Shown: positions 10,573 to 18,979 of the stretch, piece after piece | Position numbering within the stretch: the stretch's first letter is position 1 | Layout of the letters: each line of letters opens with the position of its first letter | Assembly: GCA_002841335.1 (NCBI GenBank) | Contig: PHEY01000008.1 | Location: 1-64,000, forward strand | Reading direction: 5' to 3' | DNA length: 64,000 nt | Origin: Actinobacteria bacterium HGW-Actinobacteria-2 | GTDB taxonomy: Bacteria > Actinomycetota > Actinomycetes > Propionibacteriales > Propionibacteriaceae | The notes under the pieces: model-generated | What the model saw: only the letters and a program-made list of their open reading frames with translations | What the model was told of the DNA's origin: nothing | Database searches by the model: none | Position numbers and translations under genes: made by a program

Positions 10573-10680
10573 AAAGCCGTTTACTACAGCCCGCCGGCAG
10601 CTCCCGGCTTCCTATGGTCATTGACGCGGAGGGGACAGCCGCGCGGACGGACGCGCGCGCCGCACTGATCGGGGGACGCA

Positions 10681-12354
10681 ATGAGCTCTTCAACGCCCAA
10701 CACCACCACTGCCGGCTCTCGGGTGCGGCGCGGACTCGCCACCGTCGCGATCAGTGTCGCCCTCATCGGTATCGCGCCGCCGATCGTCGCCTCCGCCGCT
10801 CCGCCGGTGACCTTCGCTGACAGCCACGTCGAAGCAGCGGTGCGCACCGCACTGCACATCAGCTCACCCACGCCGGTGACGACCGACGACATGTTGGCGC
10901 TGACCAGTCTGAGTGTCGGCAGTCCGTCGGTCACCTCGCTCGGCGGCCTGGAAGCCGCGACCAACCTCACCACCTTGGACGCCGGCAGCAACCCTGCCCT
11001 GACGTCCATCCAACCGATCGCGGGGTTGACCAAACTCACCTACCTGAACATCGGATGGTGTGATGTTCAAAGCTATGAACCGCTGACCGGACTGACGAAC
11101 CTGGAGACGCTGTACGCCAGCCACAACGTCGACATCACTGATCTGTCCGCCCTCGGCGGGCTCACCAAACTCACCTCACTCAGCATTGCTCAACTCGCCG
11201 CCACGAGTCTCGAGCCCCTCTCCGACCTGACCGGGCTGACCTACCTCGATGCCGGCTACCTGGCGGTGACCGATCTGAGTCCGCTCGCCGGACTCACCGA
11301 GTTGACCTCGCTTAACCTCTACAGCAGCGGGACGCTGTCGAACCTCACTCCGCTGGCGGCGCACACCAAGCTGACCTGGGCGAACTTCTCCGACGCTGAG
11401 GTGTACGACCTCACCGGGCTTGAGAACCTCAATGCCGGGGGCACGATCCACCTGCATTCCGACTACCTCGACCTGACCCCCGGCTCGCCGGCCAGTCAGA
11501 TCGTCGACACTCTCCGCTCACGTGGCTACACCGTCAACGTGACCCCGCAAAAGGTGGGCGGCGTGCTGAGCGGCACGGTCACCGACGCCAGCGGGACGCC
11601 ACTGGCCGGCGTCACCGTCGCCCTCACTGATGGGCCTCGGACGATCACAGACGTCACGGGCGGATACACCATCGGGCTGGCCAAGCAGCGGCATTGGACG
11701 GTCGGCTTCAGCAAGGCCGCCTACACCGCCACGTCAACTACCGCGGACGTGTGGATCGGCTCGACGACCACCGTGGACGCGGTGCTCAGTCCGCTGCCGG
11801 GGACGATCAGCGGAACCGTCAGTTCGGGTGGCACCGGTGTGGGGGGAGTCACGGTCAGCCTGGACGGCTCACCGGCCACCATCACGGCACCCGACGGTAG
11901 CTACACCCTGCCCGCCGCAGCCGGAGGCCACACGCTCACCTTCACCAAGGCGTACTACCTCAACGCCACCGCCAGCCCCACCGTGCCGGCGGGGTCCGGA
12001 GCGACCGCACATGTGACCCTCACTCCGGTCCAACTGAGCCAGACGATCACCAGGTCGCCCCAGAAGGCCACCATCACCGCCAAACGAAAGCGTGGCAAGG
12101 CAACCGTGATCCTGCGAGCCACCTTCACCGACGCCCGCGGAGCGATCGCCGGGCAGACGGTGCAGTTGCAGCGCAGCACCAACGGCAAGACCAAGTGGAA
12201 GTCGGTGAACACTCGCCGCACCGACCTGACCGGCACGGCGTCGGTGACCATCACCACGAGGAAGCGCCAAACCGTCTACTACCGCTGGTTCACCGCGACC
12301 ACCGCCGCGGACCTCACCAAGACCAGCGGCAAGCAGAAGGTGAAGATCCGCTGA
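10681..12354 (+). CDS. Secreted leucine-rich-repeat protein with carboxypeptidase-like domains
   Basis: 557 residues. Signal peptide (about 1-39), an internalin-like cap, then about seven 22-residue leucine-rich repeats (pattern L-T-x-L-x-x-L, about 75-260). Two carboxypeptidase-regulatory-like beta domains follow (GVLSGTVTDASGTPLAGVTVAL; GTISGTVSSGGTGVGGVTVSL) and a basic beta-rich C-terminus ending KTSGKQKVKIR. There is no sortase motif or membrane anchor. It probably acts at the cell surface in adhesion or wall binding; the partner is unknown. Confidence 0.78.
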   Translation: MSSSTPNTTTAGSRVRRGLATVAISVALIGIAPPIVASAAPPVTFADSHVEAAVRTALHISSPTPVTTDDMLALTSLSVGSPSVTSLGGLEAATNLTTLDAGSNPALTSIQPIAGLTKLTYLNIGWCDVQSYEPLTGLTNLETLYASHNVDITDLSALGGLTKLTSLSIAQLAATSLEPLSDLTGLTYLDAGYLAVTDLSPLAGLTELTSLNLYSSGTLSNLTPLAAHTKLTWANFSDAEVYDLTGLENLNAGGTIHLHSDYLDLTPGSPASQIVDTLRSRGYTVNVTPQKVGGVLSGTVTDASGTPLAGVTVALTDGPRTITDVTGGYTIGLAKQRHWTVGFSKAAYTATSTTADVWIGSTTTVDAVLSPLPGTISGTVSSGGTGVGGVTVSLDGSPATITAPDGSYTLPAAAGGHTLTFTKAYYLNATASPTVPAGSGATAHVTLTPVQLSQTITRSPQKATITAKRKRGKATVILRATFTDARGAIAGQTVQLQRSTNGKTKWKSVNTRRTDLTGTASVTITTRKRQTVYYRWFTATTAADLTKTSGKQKVKIR

Positions 12355-12375
12355 GGCGCTGGCCGGCCCTGGCCG

Positions 12376-12479
12376 GGTTTCGACGGGCTCAACCAGCAGG
12401 CTGGCCGCACGGCGAAGACCTCGACGCCACCGCGACCTCGGCCGCAGGGTGAGCAGGCCGCTCAGCGGCCGGGTCGAAG
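12376..12479. repeat. Dispersed palindromic repeat, degenerate copy
   Basis: Between two genes on opposite strands lies a stretch containing GTTTCGACGGGCTCAACCAG and a related GGTCGAAG end. It matches parts of the repeats at 18869-18955 and 59144-59252. Nothing else is seen in this gap. Confidence 0.55.
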
Positions 12480-12487
12480 CCTTCGGC

Positions 12488-13510
12488 TCAGCCCTTGGTC
12501 ATCTTCCCCATCTTGACCACCTCGAAGGCGCTGCCGGGCACCTTCTTCAAGGTGTTGAGCTGGCCGTCGTCCCAGCGAGAATCGGGTGCCCCGGAGAAGA
12601 ACCAGTTGCCACCGTTGTCGGCCAGGATCAGGCCGTAGTCCTTCATCGCTTGCAGGATCACCCGGGCCTGCTTGGGGTAGCCGGAGATCTTGAAGCTCTT
12701 CTTCAACCGCACCCGCATGCCCATCGGCGGCAGGCTGGAGCTGCGGTTACTGCTGGCGTAGTGCCGCGCCGGTGACACGAACGCCTTGCGGGTCCGGGAC
12801 ACGGTGAAACGGATGGCGTGAGTGATCTTGCCGGCAGCAACCTCGTCGTAGCGCACCAGGCCGGGCAGAATCGGCAGGCCGGCGGCGTCCGCGCTGGTCC
12901 AGTACTTCGGCCGTAGCTTGTTGGACTTCAGGTTGAAGACCGCCCCGGCCCCGGCCTCCCAGCTGTCGTCGGCATGCGGGTAGGCGTTGCCCATCTCGTA
13001 CAGCATCATGTTCTGGCGGTCGAGGACCAGGACGTGGCGGTCACCATCGGACGCCTCACCACCCTCGATCGGCGCATTGGCGGGCACCGGATACATGCCC
13101 TTGCCCGAGCCGTTCCCCACGCCGCTGGGGTCTCCGGAATCGGACTCGTCGCCGTACCAGACGAAGTCGATCGGCACCTTGGGCTGACTGCCGGAGACCA
13201 CCACGTACGGGATCCCGAACGGGCCGCCGTCCCAGTCGGCACCGAAGTCGGGATGCAGCTTGCCGGAGATGGCCTTGATCAGCTTCTTGGAGTTCTTGTC
13301 GACCTTGCTCTTGTTGATCTTGGTGTTCCACGGGTTGCTCTTGGGGAAGATCTGGATCCCCTGCAGACTCGGGCTTTCATAGGCCAGCGCCTGCGCCGTC
13401 ATCCGCGGGACGGGGACCGCTGCCGGTGGCGGCGCGGCCGCACAACCACCCACGAGGGCGAGCACGCCCAGACCGATCATCATCGAACGCAACCCGGTGC
13501 CAGAGGTCAT
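12488..13510 (-). CDS. Conserved secreted lipoprotein of unknown function
   Basis: 340 residues. The signal ends in a lipobox (LALVGGC). The mature part has a pattern I associate with a widespread uncharacterised secreted family: IFPKSNPWNTKI, LHPDFGADWDGGPFGIPYVVV, PIEGGEASDGDRHVLVLDR, LPILPGLVRYDEVAAGKITHAIRF, ARHYASS and LILADNGGNWFFSGAPDSRW. The function of that family is not known to me. The gene is in a run of minus-strand envelope genes. Confidence 0.75.
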   Translation of the reverse strand: MTSGTGLRSMMIGLGVLALVGGCAAAPPPAAVPVPRMTAQALAYESPSLQGIQIFPKSNPWNTKINKSKVDKNSKKLIKAISGKLHPDFGADWDGGPFGIPYVVVSGSQPKVPIDFVWYGDESDSGDPSGVGNGSGKGMYPVPANAPIEGGEASDGDRHVLVLDRQNMMLYEMGNAYPHADDSWEAGAGAVFNLKSNKLRPKYWTSADAAGLPILPGLVRYDEVAAGKITHAIRFTVSRTRKAFVSPARHYASSNRSSSLPPMGMRVRLKKSFKISGYPKQARVILQAMKDYGLILADNGGNWFFSGAPDSRWDDGQLNTLKKVPGSAFEVVKMGKMTKG

Positions 13511-13554
13511 GGCCCGACTCTAGGGGGCGGGCACCGATCTGGGTAGGCCGGAAC

Positions 13555-14367
13555 TCAGCCGTGCAGATAGACCTTGCCGGGCGTCGGCGACCCGCCGAGC
13601 AACTCCGGGACGGTGACCAGCACGAACCCCTTGGCCTGAAGCTTGTCGATGATCGCCGGCACCGCCGCCCGGGTGGACGGCCACACGTCGTGCAGCAGGA
13701 CGATCGAGTTCCGCTTGGTCGCCTTCAGCACCCGGCGGATCACCACGTCGGCCTTGCGGACCTTCCAATCCTCCGGGTCGACGTTCCACAGGATCACCGG
13801 AGAACCAAGCTTCGCCAGGGTCTTGCGGACCTTCTTGTCCTGTTGGCCGAAGGGCGGCCGCACCAGCATCGGACGTTCGCCGGTCGCCGCGGTGATCACC
13901 TGCTGCGTCCGAACGAACTGGGAACGGATCTTCGTGGCCTTCGACCCGAACATCAACGGGTGATTCCAGGAGTGATCGCCGACCGCGTTGCCCTCGGCGA
14001 TCATCCGACGCAGCAGGCCGGGGCGCTTCCTCGCCATGATCCCCAGGACGAAGAAGGTGGCTCGCGCGCCGCGCGCGGACAGCGCGTCCAGGACGTGGGA
14101 GGTGTTCTTCACCGGTCCGTCATCGAAGGTCAACGCGACGCATTTGACCTTGGTGCAGTCGACCGCCGTGGGCGGCGGCGGGCTGGTGACCGGCGGCACG
14201 GGGCTGACGGTGGCGGGGCTGACGGTGGCGGGGCCGACGGTGGCGGCGCCCGCCGTGGTGGGAGCGGGGAGCGGCACGGTCGGTCGGGCCGACGGTGCCG
14301 CGGTTGCTGCCGGAACCATCGCCTGCACGCTCAGGGATAGGACCATGCCCGCGAGCACCGCCATCAC
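13555..14367 (-). CDS. Secreted polysaccharide deacetylase (NodB domain)
   Basis: About 271 residues from a GTG preceded by GAGGAG; a longer TTG start at 14403 is possible. Signal peptide, a Pro/Thr/Val-rich linker, then a NodB domain: TFDDGP (catalytic Asp and metal Asp), DHSWNHP (metal His residues), RPPFGQQD, and LHDVWPST near the end. All key motifs of carbohydrate esterase family 4 are present, so it is probably active on peptidoglycan or another N-acetylated glycan outside the cell. Confidence 0.88.
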   Translation of the reverse strand: MMAVLAGMVLSLSVQAMVPAATAAPSARPTVPLPAPTTAGAATVGPATVSPATVSPVPPVTSPPPPTAVDCTKVKCVALTFDDGPVKNTSHVLDALSARGARATFFVLGIMARKRPGLLRRMIAEGNAVGDHSWNHPLMFGSKATKIRSQFVRTQQVITAATGERPMLVRPPFGQQDKKVRKTLAKLGSPVILWNVDPEDWKVRKADVVIRRVLKATKRNSIVLLHDVWPSTRAAVPAIIDKLQAKGFVLVTVPELLGGSPTPGKVYLHG

Positions 14368-14428
14368 CCCTGGTCTCCTCACAGTTCGAGGATAGGTCGG
14401 CAACCTGAACGGGCGATGAACGCGTGCC

Positions 14429-15169
14429 TCAACTCTGGGTGGGCTGTGGCACCGGAGCCGTCTGCTCCGACGTCGCGGTGGGCACCGGGGCCTCGGTGGG
14501 TGCCGGAGGCTCGGTGGGCGGCGCGCTGGTCGGGGGATCGGTCGGGGTCGGCGTCACGGTCACGGTCACCGTCGGGGCCGGCGTCACCACCGGCGCAGTG
14601 GACGCAGACGGCTGCGGGCGCGGCCGGGTGACCTGCCCGACGGAGGTTCCCTGAGTGCCGTCAAGGGAGTGCCCGGTGGCGAGCTCGATCACGGTGACCG
14701 CCGCCGCTGCGATCGCGAAGATCGCCAAGGCACTGACGCCCATCCGCACCAGCAGGCGGCGTCGCTGCGAGACCGGTTCCACCGCCGGTGCGACCATGAC
14801 CTCCACCTGGTCGGCGTCCGGTGCCTCCGGCATCCCCTCACCTGTCGCCGCGGTCTCGGCATCGCTGGGCTCAGCCACCGACACGCGGTCGTAGCCACGT
14901 TTGATCGCCGCGGTAACCGTGCGATGCGTCCGATCGATGCCGACGCTGTACAGCGTCCCGGCGATACCGCCGACCACACTGGCCACCGCCGCGCCGATCA
15001 CGGTTCCGGCAACCCCCAAGGTGCTGCCCAGCGCAGCCGCCGTGGCCGCCGCCAACGCCCCGCCGATGATCTGCGGGAGCGAGAGGTTCACCTTCATCGG
15101 CTCGCGGCCGACCGGCGCCGCGTCGGCGGCGTCAGTCGTGGTGGATGGACGGGTACGGTCTTCGGTCAC
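14429..15169 (-). CDS. Membrane protein with Thr/Pro-rich extracellular tail
   Basis: 246 residues starting with GTG. A paired hydrophobic region near residues 32-75 (glycine/alanine-rich), an acidic loop, a third helix (MGVSALAIFAIAAAAVTVIELA, about 143-165), then a long tail rich in Pro, Thr and Val. No known domain recognised. It resembles actinobacterial envelope proteins that reach through the cell wall. The gene lies between the NodB deacetylase and the glycosyltransferase. Confidence 0.65.
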   Translation of the reverse strand: MTEDRTRPSTTTDAADAAPVGREPMKVNLSLPQIIGGALAAATAAALGSTLGVAGTVIGAAVASVVGGIAGTLYSVGIDRTHRTVTAAIKRGYDRVSVAEPSDAETAATGEGMPEAPDADQVEVMVAPAVEPVSQRRRLLVRMGVSALAIFAIAAAAVTVIELATGHSLDGTQGTSVGQVTRPRPQPSASTAPVVTPAPTVTVTVTPTPTDPPTSAPPTEPPAPTEAPVPTATSEQTAPVPQPTQS

Positions 15170-15209
15170 GCTGAAACATCACTCCTTGGTCAGCATTCGA
15201 GAGTAGCCC

Positions 15210-16373
15210 CTAGCGCGAAACGCCGCCCCGGCGCGCATGAACTCCCAACTGACCGGCGATCACTCGGGCCACTTCGCGGGCCGCCTGCGGCTGAGCGGCG
15301 GCAGCACTCGCGGCGGCCACTCGCGCTCGCGCTTGCGGAGCATCGACCCAGGCGCGCACCGCGTCGGTGACCGCACGGGGACGCGGCGCCCACACCCCAG
15401 CCCCCTGGCGCAGGACGTGGGCAACATTGCCGTCCTCATGGCCGGGGATGCTGGCGAACAGCACCATCGGCAGGCCCGACACGAAGGCTTCGGTGATCGC
15501 TCCGGTGCCGGCCTTGGTGACAAAGATGTCCGCGGCAGCCATGAAGGCGGGCAACTCGTCGGTGAAGCCGTACACGTGGGTGGGCGTCCGCCACGAACGC
15601 TGGGACAGCTCCGTGGCAAGTTCGGTGTTGCGGCCACACAGGATCACCAGCGTCACCGGGAGCTCGGCCTCATCGATGGCTTTGGCGACCTTCTTGACCG
15701 GCCCGAGGCCCTCGGCCCCACAGGCCACCAGCACGACCGAGCGATCGGCGTCCCAACCCTGTGTGGCGCGCCACGCGTCCCGGTCAGGAAGGGGCTGGGT
15801 GAACCCCGCCCGCACCGGCAGGCCGACCACCCGCAGGTTCCCGGTCGGGATGCCGTGTTGAGTCGCGGTCTTGGCCGCCTGCGCGGTCGGCACCACCACC
15901 AGATCGGCCCGCCGATCGAACCAGAACGCGTGCGCGGAGACGAGGTCGGTCACCACCGTGAGATACGGACGGGGCGCGCGGCGCATCGCCCGCATCACGG
16001 TCTGGTTGACCAACGGATGCACCGACACGATCAGGTCGGCCGGATTGTCGTTCAGCAAGCGCGTCATCGCCCGCCGAACATAGGGGTAGGTGGCCGCGGA
16101 GACCGCATGCGTCCGAGCGGTGCCGTCACTGGCGCGATACGGCAGGTGCAAGGCCCTCCGCCACCGAGCCGCCGGACGGAAGAGTGTCGGCGCGTACTTC
16201 ATCGGCCGGGGACAGTACTGCTCGAAGAAGTCGACCATCCGCGACTCGAATCGGCCGGGAAACTCCAGTTCGAGCGCCTCGATGACCGCCTCTGCCGGAG
16301 CGCGGTGCCCGCCGGCGGTGTCGGAGAACAGGAACAAGACCCGTTTCCGGCCGTCGGCGGAACCGCGGCTCAT
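15210..16373 (-). CDS. Glycosyltransferase, MGDG-synthase/processive glycolipid type
   Basis: 387 residues. I set the start at 16373 (MSRGSADGRKR, with GGAAG upstream) because the longer frame runs into the neighbouring gene. The N-terminal domain has LFLFSDTAGGHRAPAEAV, the MGDG-synthase signature. The C-terminal GT28-like domain has LVACGAEGLGPV, CGRNTEL, GFTDELPAFMAAADIFVTKAGTGAITEA and PGHEDGNVAHV, the nucleotide-sugar site. It probably adds a sugar to a diacylglycerol or other lipid at the membrane. 29 bases separate it from the upstream DUF3048 gene. Confidence 0.83.
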   Translation of the reverse strand: MSRGSADGRKRVLFLFSDTAGGHRAPAEAVIEALELEFPGRFESRMVDFFEQYCPRPMKYAPTLFRPAARWRRALHLPYRASDGTARTHAVSAATYPYVRRAMTRLLNDNPADLIVSVHPLVNQTVMRAMRRAPRPYLTVVTDLVSAHAFWFDRRADLVVVPTAQAAKTATQHGIPTGNLRVVGLPVRAGFTQPLPDRDAWRATQGWDADRSVVLVACGAEGLGPVKKVAKAIDEAELPVTLVILCGRNTELATELSQRSWRTPTHVYGFTDELPAFMAAADIFVTKAGTGAITEAFVSGLPMVLFASIPGHEDGNVAHVLRQGAGVWAPRPRAVTDAVRAWVDAPQARARVAAASAAAAQPQAAREVARVIAGQLGVHARRGGVSR

Positions 16374-16402
16374 CGTCCGCACTTCCGCAGGGTGGCCATC
16401 GA

Positions 16403-17587
16403 TCAGGCGAAGGTGACCTTCGGGTTCGCGCCGGGCATTTCGACGAAGGTGCGCCCGGGCGCCATCTTCAACGGCGTGCCGTCGTCGAGGGTGAACGCCC
16501 ACGGCTCGTTGACCGCACCCTTGGTCCAGGTGCCCGTGACGTACTTGCCCGCGTGGGCGTAGTAGAACTTCCCGGTGCCGTTGATCACGTGGTAGATGGG
16601 CTCGGGGTGCGAAGCGCCATTCTCGGTGATCTTGCCCGTGGACGAGTTGATCCGTCCGTAGGTGATCGGCGCCAGGATCACCAGGATGTTCTCGGTGGTG
16701 ACCTGCACCTTGCCCGCGAGCAGGTGGGGGCCCCACGGCATGTAGCGCTTGTAGACCTTCTTGGCCTCGTCCCACTTGTAGGACATCGTCCAGTTCATCT
16801 TCTTCGCCCACGGCACCTTCACTGAAACGGCTGGCTGGCCGTTCACCGTGCTGGCTTCAGCTTCATCGGCCCAAGGGAAGTAGTTGATCTGGGGGCCGTC
16901 GGTGAACTTCTTGGCCAAGGTGGCCAGCTTGCCCGGACGGCAGAACACCGCCTTGTCGCGTTTGATGCCGTTGTAGTTGTAGACGAACTTGCCGTTGATG
17001 TCGTAGGCGACGTACTTGCCGCCGAAGGCTGCCTTGGCCGTCATGTAGTCGATCGGGGTGAAGAAGTTGGAGAACGCCTTCATGTACCGCAGCACCCACC
17101 CGGTGCCGCCGGTACTGCCGATGATCCCGGTGATCGGCGCCATCAAGGCTGCATCCACCGGACGCATCGAGCGCACCGCCTGCACGGCCTCGGCGTACTT
17201 GCTGTGGAACACCGGCATCAACCGCGTACCAGCCTCGCCTGAGGGCAGCGAGGAGTAGCCGTCGTTCTCAACGAAAACGATGTCGGCGTCGTTGATGCCC
17301 TGCTGCACGAGCATGCCGTTGTGAATGTGCTCACGCTTGTTGTCGGGAACCTTCACCGCGACCGCCACCTGCTTGGGGTCATCTCCTGCAGCCAGCGGAA
17401 CCCCGGTCAGCGGCCAACGCGGAGTCTGCGGCGTCGATGGGGTCGGAGCGCCGCTCGACGCCGGGCCGGGGGGTACCGTGCCCGCGGGCGCCTGCGGGGC
17501 GCACCCGGCGAGCGCGCCACCGGCGACCGCTGCGCCAGCGATGCCCAAGGATCCCAAGAGCACATTTCGACGACTCACAGGCTGCAT
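16403..17587 (-). CDS. DUF3048-domain lipoprotein (YerB-like), Tat or Sec exported
   Basis: 394 residues. The N-terminus SRRNVLLGSLGIAGAAVAGGALAGC carries twin arginines and a lipobox. The mature protein has the DUF3048 pattern: VAVKVPDNKREHIHNGMLVQQGINDADIVFVEND, RLMPVFHSKYAEAVQAVRSMRPVDAAL and a C-terminal part with KFYYAHAGKYVTGTWTKG. B. subtilis YerB is the known relative; its role is unclear. It is first in a likely two-gene unit with the glycosyltransferase. Confidence 0.85.
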   Translation of the reverse strand: MQPVSRRNVLLGSLGIAGAAVAGGALAGCAPQAPAGTVPPGPASSGAPTPSTPQTPRWPLTGVPLAAGDDPKQVAVAVKVPDNKREHIHNGMLVQQGINDADIVFVENDGYSSLPSGEAGTRLMPVFHSKYAEAVQAVRSMRPVDAALMAPITGIIGSTGGTGWVLRYMKAFSNFFTPIDYMTAKAAFGGKYVAYDINGKFVYNYNGIKRDKAVFCRPGKLATLAKKFTDGPQINYFPWADEAEASTVNGQPAVSVKVPWAKKMNWTMSYKWDEAKKVYKRYMPWGPHLLAGKVQVTTENILVILAPITYGRINSSTGKITENGASHPEPIYHVINGTGKFYYAHAGKYVTGTWTKGAVNEPWAFTLDDGTPLKMAPGRTFVEMPGANPKVTFA

Positions 17588-17796
17588 TCGTATCCTCCAA
17601 CAGAGCTATCCGGGTCGGTCTGGGTGGCCGAACCCGGAGCCATCCTAGGCGCGACTCAAGCGCTCAGCGACAGGTTTCGCCCCGCGTCGGCGTGAAATCA
17701 CCTGACAAGCCACCCAATGCCCAATACGATCCGTGGGTCACCACCGCACCCCTGAGGGTCGTGACACAATGAAGGTGCCAGTACCGCGGAGGTGTA

Positions 17797-18495
17797 ATGA
17801 CAAGTCGAGCCCAACGACGCGAGGTGACTCAGCGCGCGATCTTGGACGCGAGCCTGAAACTCTTGGCCGATGGCGGTCAGGAGGCGCTGACGGTGCGCGG
17901 TTTGGCCCGCGAACTGAATCTGGTTCCGTCCGCGCTCTATCGGTACGTGACCAATCGCGCCGACCTGCTGAACATCCTGTTCGAGCACGTCTACAACGAC
18001 TACGCCGACACCGTCCAGGCTGCCCACGACGCCGTGGCCCGCGAGGATGTCCGCGGACGCTGGCGCGCGGTTGCCTTTGCACAGCGCGAGTGGGGTTTGG
18101 AACACCCGCACGAGTGGACCCTGATCAACGGCACGCCGCCGCGTGACTACAGCGCACTGGTCAACCAGCCGATCCCGGCAGCCAGCCGGGTGCACGTGAT
18201 GCTCGCGCTGCTCGGTGCCGACGTCGAAGCGGCGGGCTACCGTCCGCGGGTTCAGGCCGAGGACTACGGCACCAACCTGGACGGCCTGCGCGAGTTCGCG
18301 GCCACCACCGGGGCGAACGTGCAGCCGGAGACTCTGGTTGCCGGGGTGGCTGCGTGGCACATGATCACCGGCGTACTGCGGGTCGAGTTCTTCCGGGCCT
18401 ACGCCTACGACATCGTCGCTCCGGCCGACTACTTCGCCTTGATCGTGGCCGGCAGCGAGAAGCTGCTCTTCGGCGACGGCCCGGTCAACGCCTGA
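17797..18495 (+). CDS. TetR-family transcriptional regulator
   Basis: 232 residues. The helix-turn-helix is at about 10-55 (TQRAILDASLKLLADGGQEALTVRGLARELNLVPSALYRYVTNRADLL). The C-terminal ligand domain is helical and ends with LIVAGSEKLLFGDG. GGAGGTG precedes the ATG. No obvious target is adjacent: the upstream gene is divergent and the downstream one converges. A self-regulating role through 17700-17796 is possible. Confidence 0.88.
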   Translation: MTSRAQRREVTQRAILDASLKLLADGGQEALTVRGLARELNLVPSALYRYVTNRADLLNILFEHVYNDYADTVQAAHDAVAREDVRGRWRAVAFAQREWGLEHPHEWTLINGTPPRDYSALVNQPIPAASRVHVMLALLGADVEAAGYRPRVQAEDYGTNLDGLREFAATTGANVQPETLVAGVAAWHMITGVLRVEFFRAYAYDIVAPADYFALIVAGSEKLLFGDGPVNA

Positions 18496-18518
18496 GGCGT
18501 GCCTCCGCTCGCGACGAC

Positions 18519-18821
18519 TCAGACTTCGTAGTCGACGCAGACGCGCTCGGTGCGCACCTCGCTGATCAGTTGCCCGAGCGCGACGTGGTCGGGGTGGGTG
18601 GCGTAGGCGTGCAGCGCCTCGACCGACTCGAACTCGCTGTACAGCACCAAGTCGTAGCTGTGCTCGAAGCCGTCGACCGGGATCACCGGTTCGAAGGCGA
18701 GCATCCCGGGGACGAGCCCGTCGAGGGCGGCCAGCTGCTGTTGCACGCGGACCAGGTTGGTGGCCTTGTCGGCACCGGCAGCCTGATCGGCGAACTTCCA
18801 CATGACGATGTGCTTGATCAC
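18519..18821 (-). CDS. Dabb-family (stress-responsive alpha/beta barrel) protein
   Basis: 100 residues from the GTG at 18821, which starts the domain directly (IKHIVMWKF). The pattern IKHIVMWKF...LVLYSEFESVEALHAYATHPDHVALGQLI is that of the dimeric Dabb barrel. Members include stress proteins and small cyclases or monooxygenases; no catalytic role can be assigned. Longer starts read into the adjacent repeat and are unlikely. Confidence 0.8.
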   Translation of the reverse strand: MIKHIVMWKFADQAAGADKATNLVRVQQQLAALDGLVPGMLAFEPVIPVDGFEHSYDLVLYSEFESVEALHAYATHPDHVALGQLISEVRTERVCVDYEV

Positions 18822-18868
18822 GGCGCACAGCCTAGAGCCGTGTGGTGGCACCTTCTTGCCGGTTCCAA

Positions 18869-18955
18869 GGGTTTCGACACGGCCGCTGTGCGGCCTGCTC
18901 AACCAACTCCCGCCGCTGGTTGAGCAGCGAACGCAGTGAGCGTGTCGAAACCCCC
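18869..18955. repeat. Dispersed palindromic repeat (GTTTCGACACG...GCTCAACCA family)
   Basis: A large interrupted inverted repeat: GGTTTCGACACG and GCTCAACCA on the left, TGGTTGAGC and CGTGTCGAAACC on the right. Related parts occur at 12376-12479 and 59144-59252. It lies between the Dabb and fprA genes. Confidence 0.75.
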
Positions 18956-18979
18956 TGGGTAGAGCCCGTCGAACCGGAC

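Noticed and set aside
16374-16811. Extension of the MGDG-synthase-like gene to 533 codons
   Set aside because: It would overlap the DUF3048 gene on the same strand; the ATG at 16373 has a ribosome site and starts the domain.
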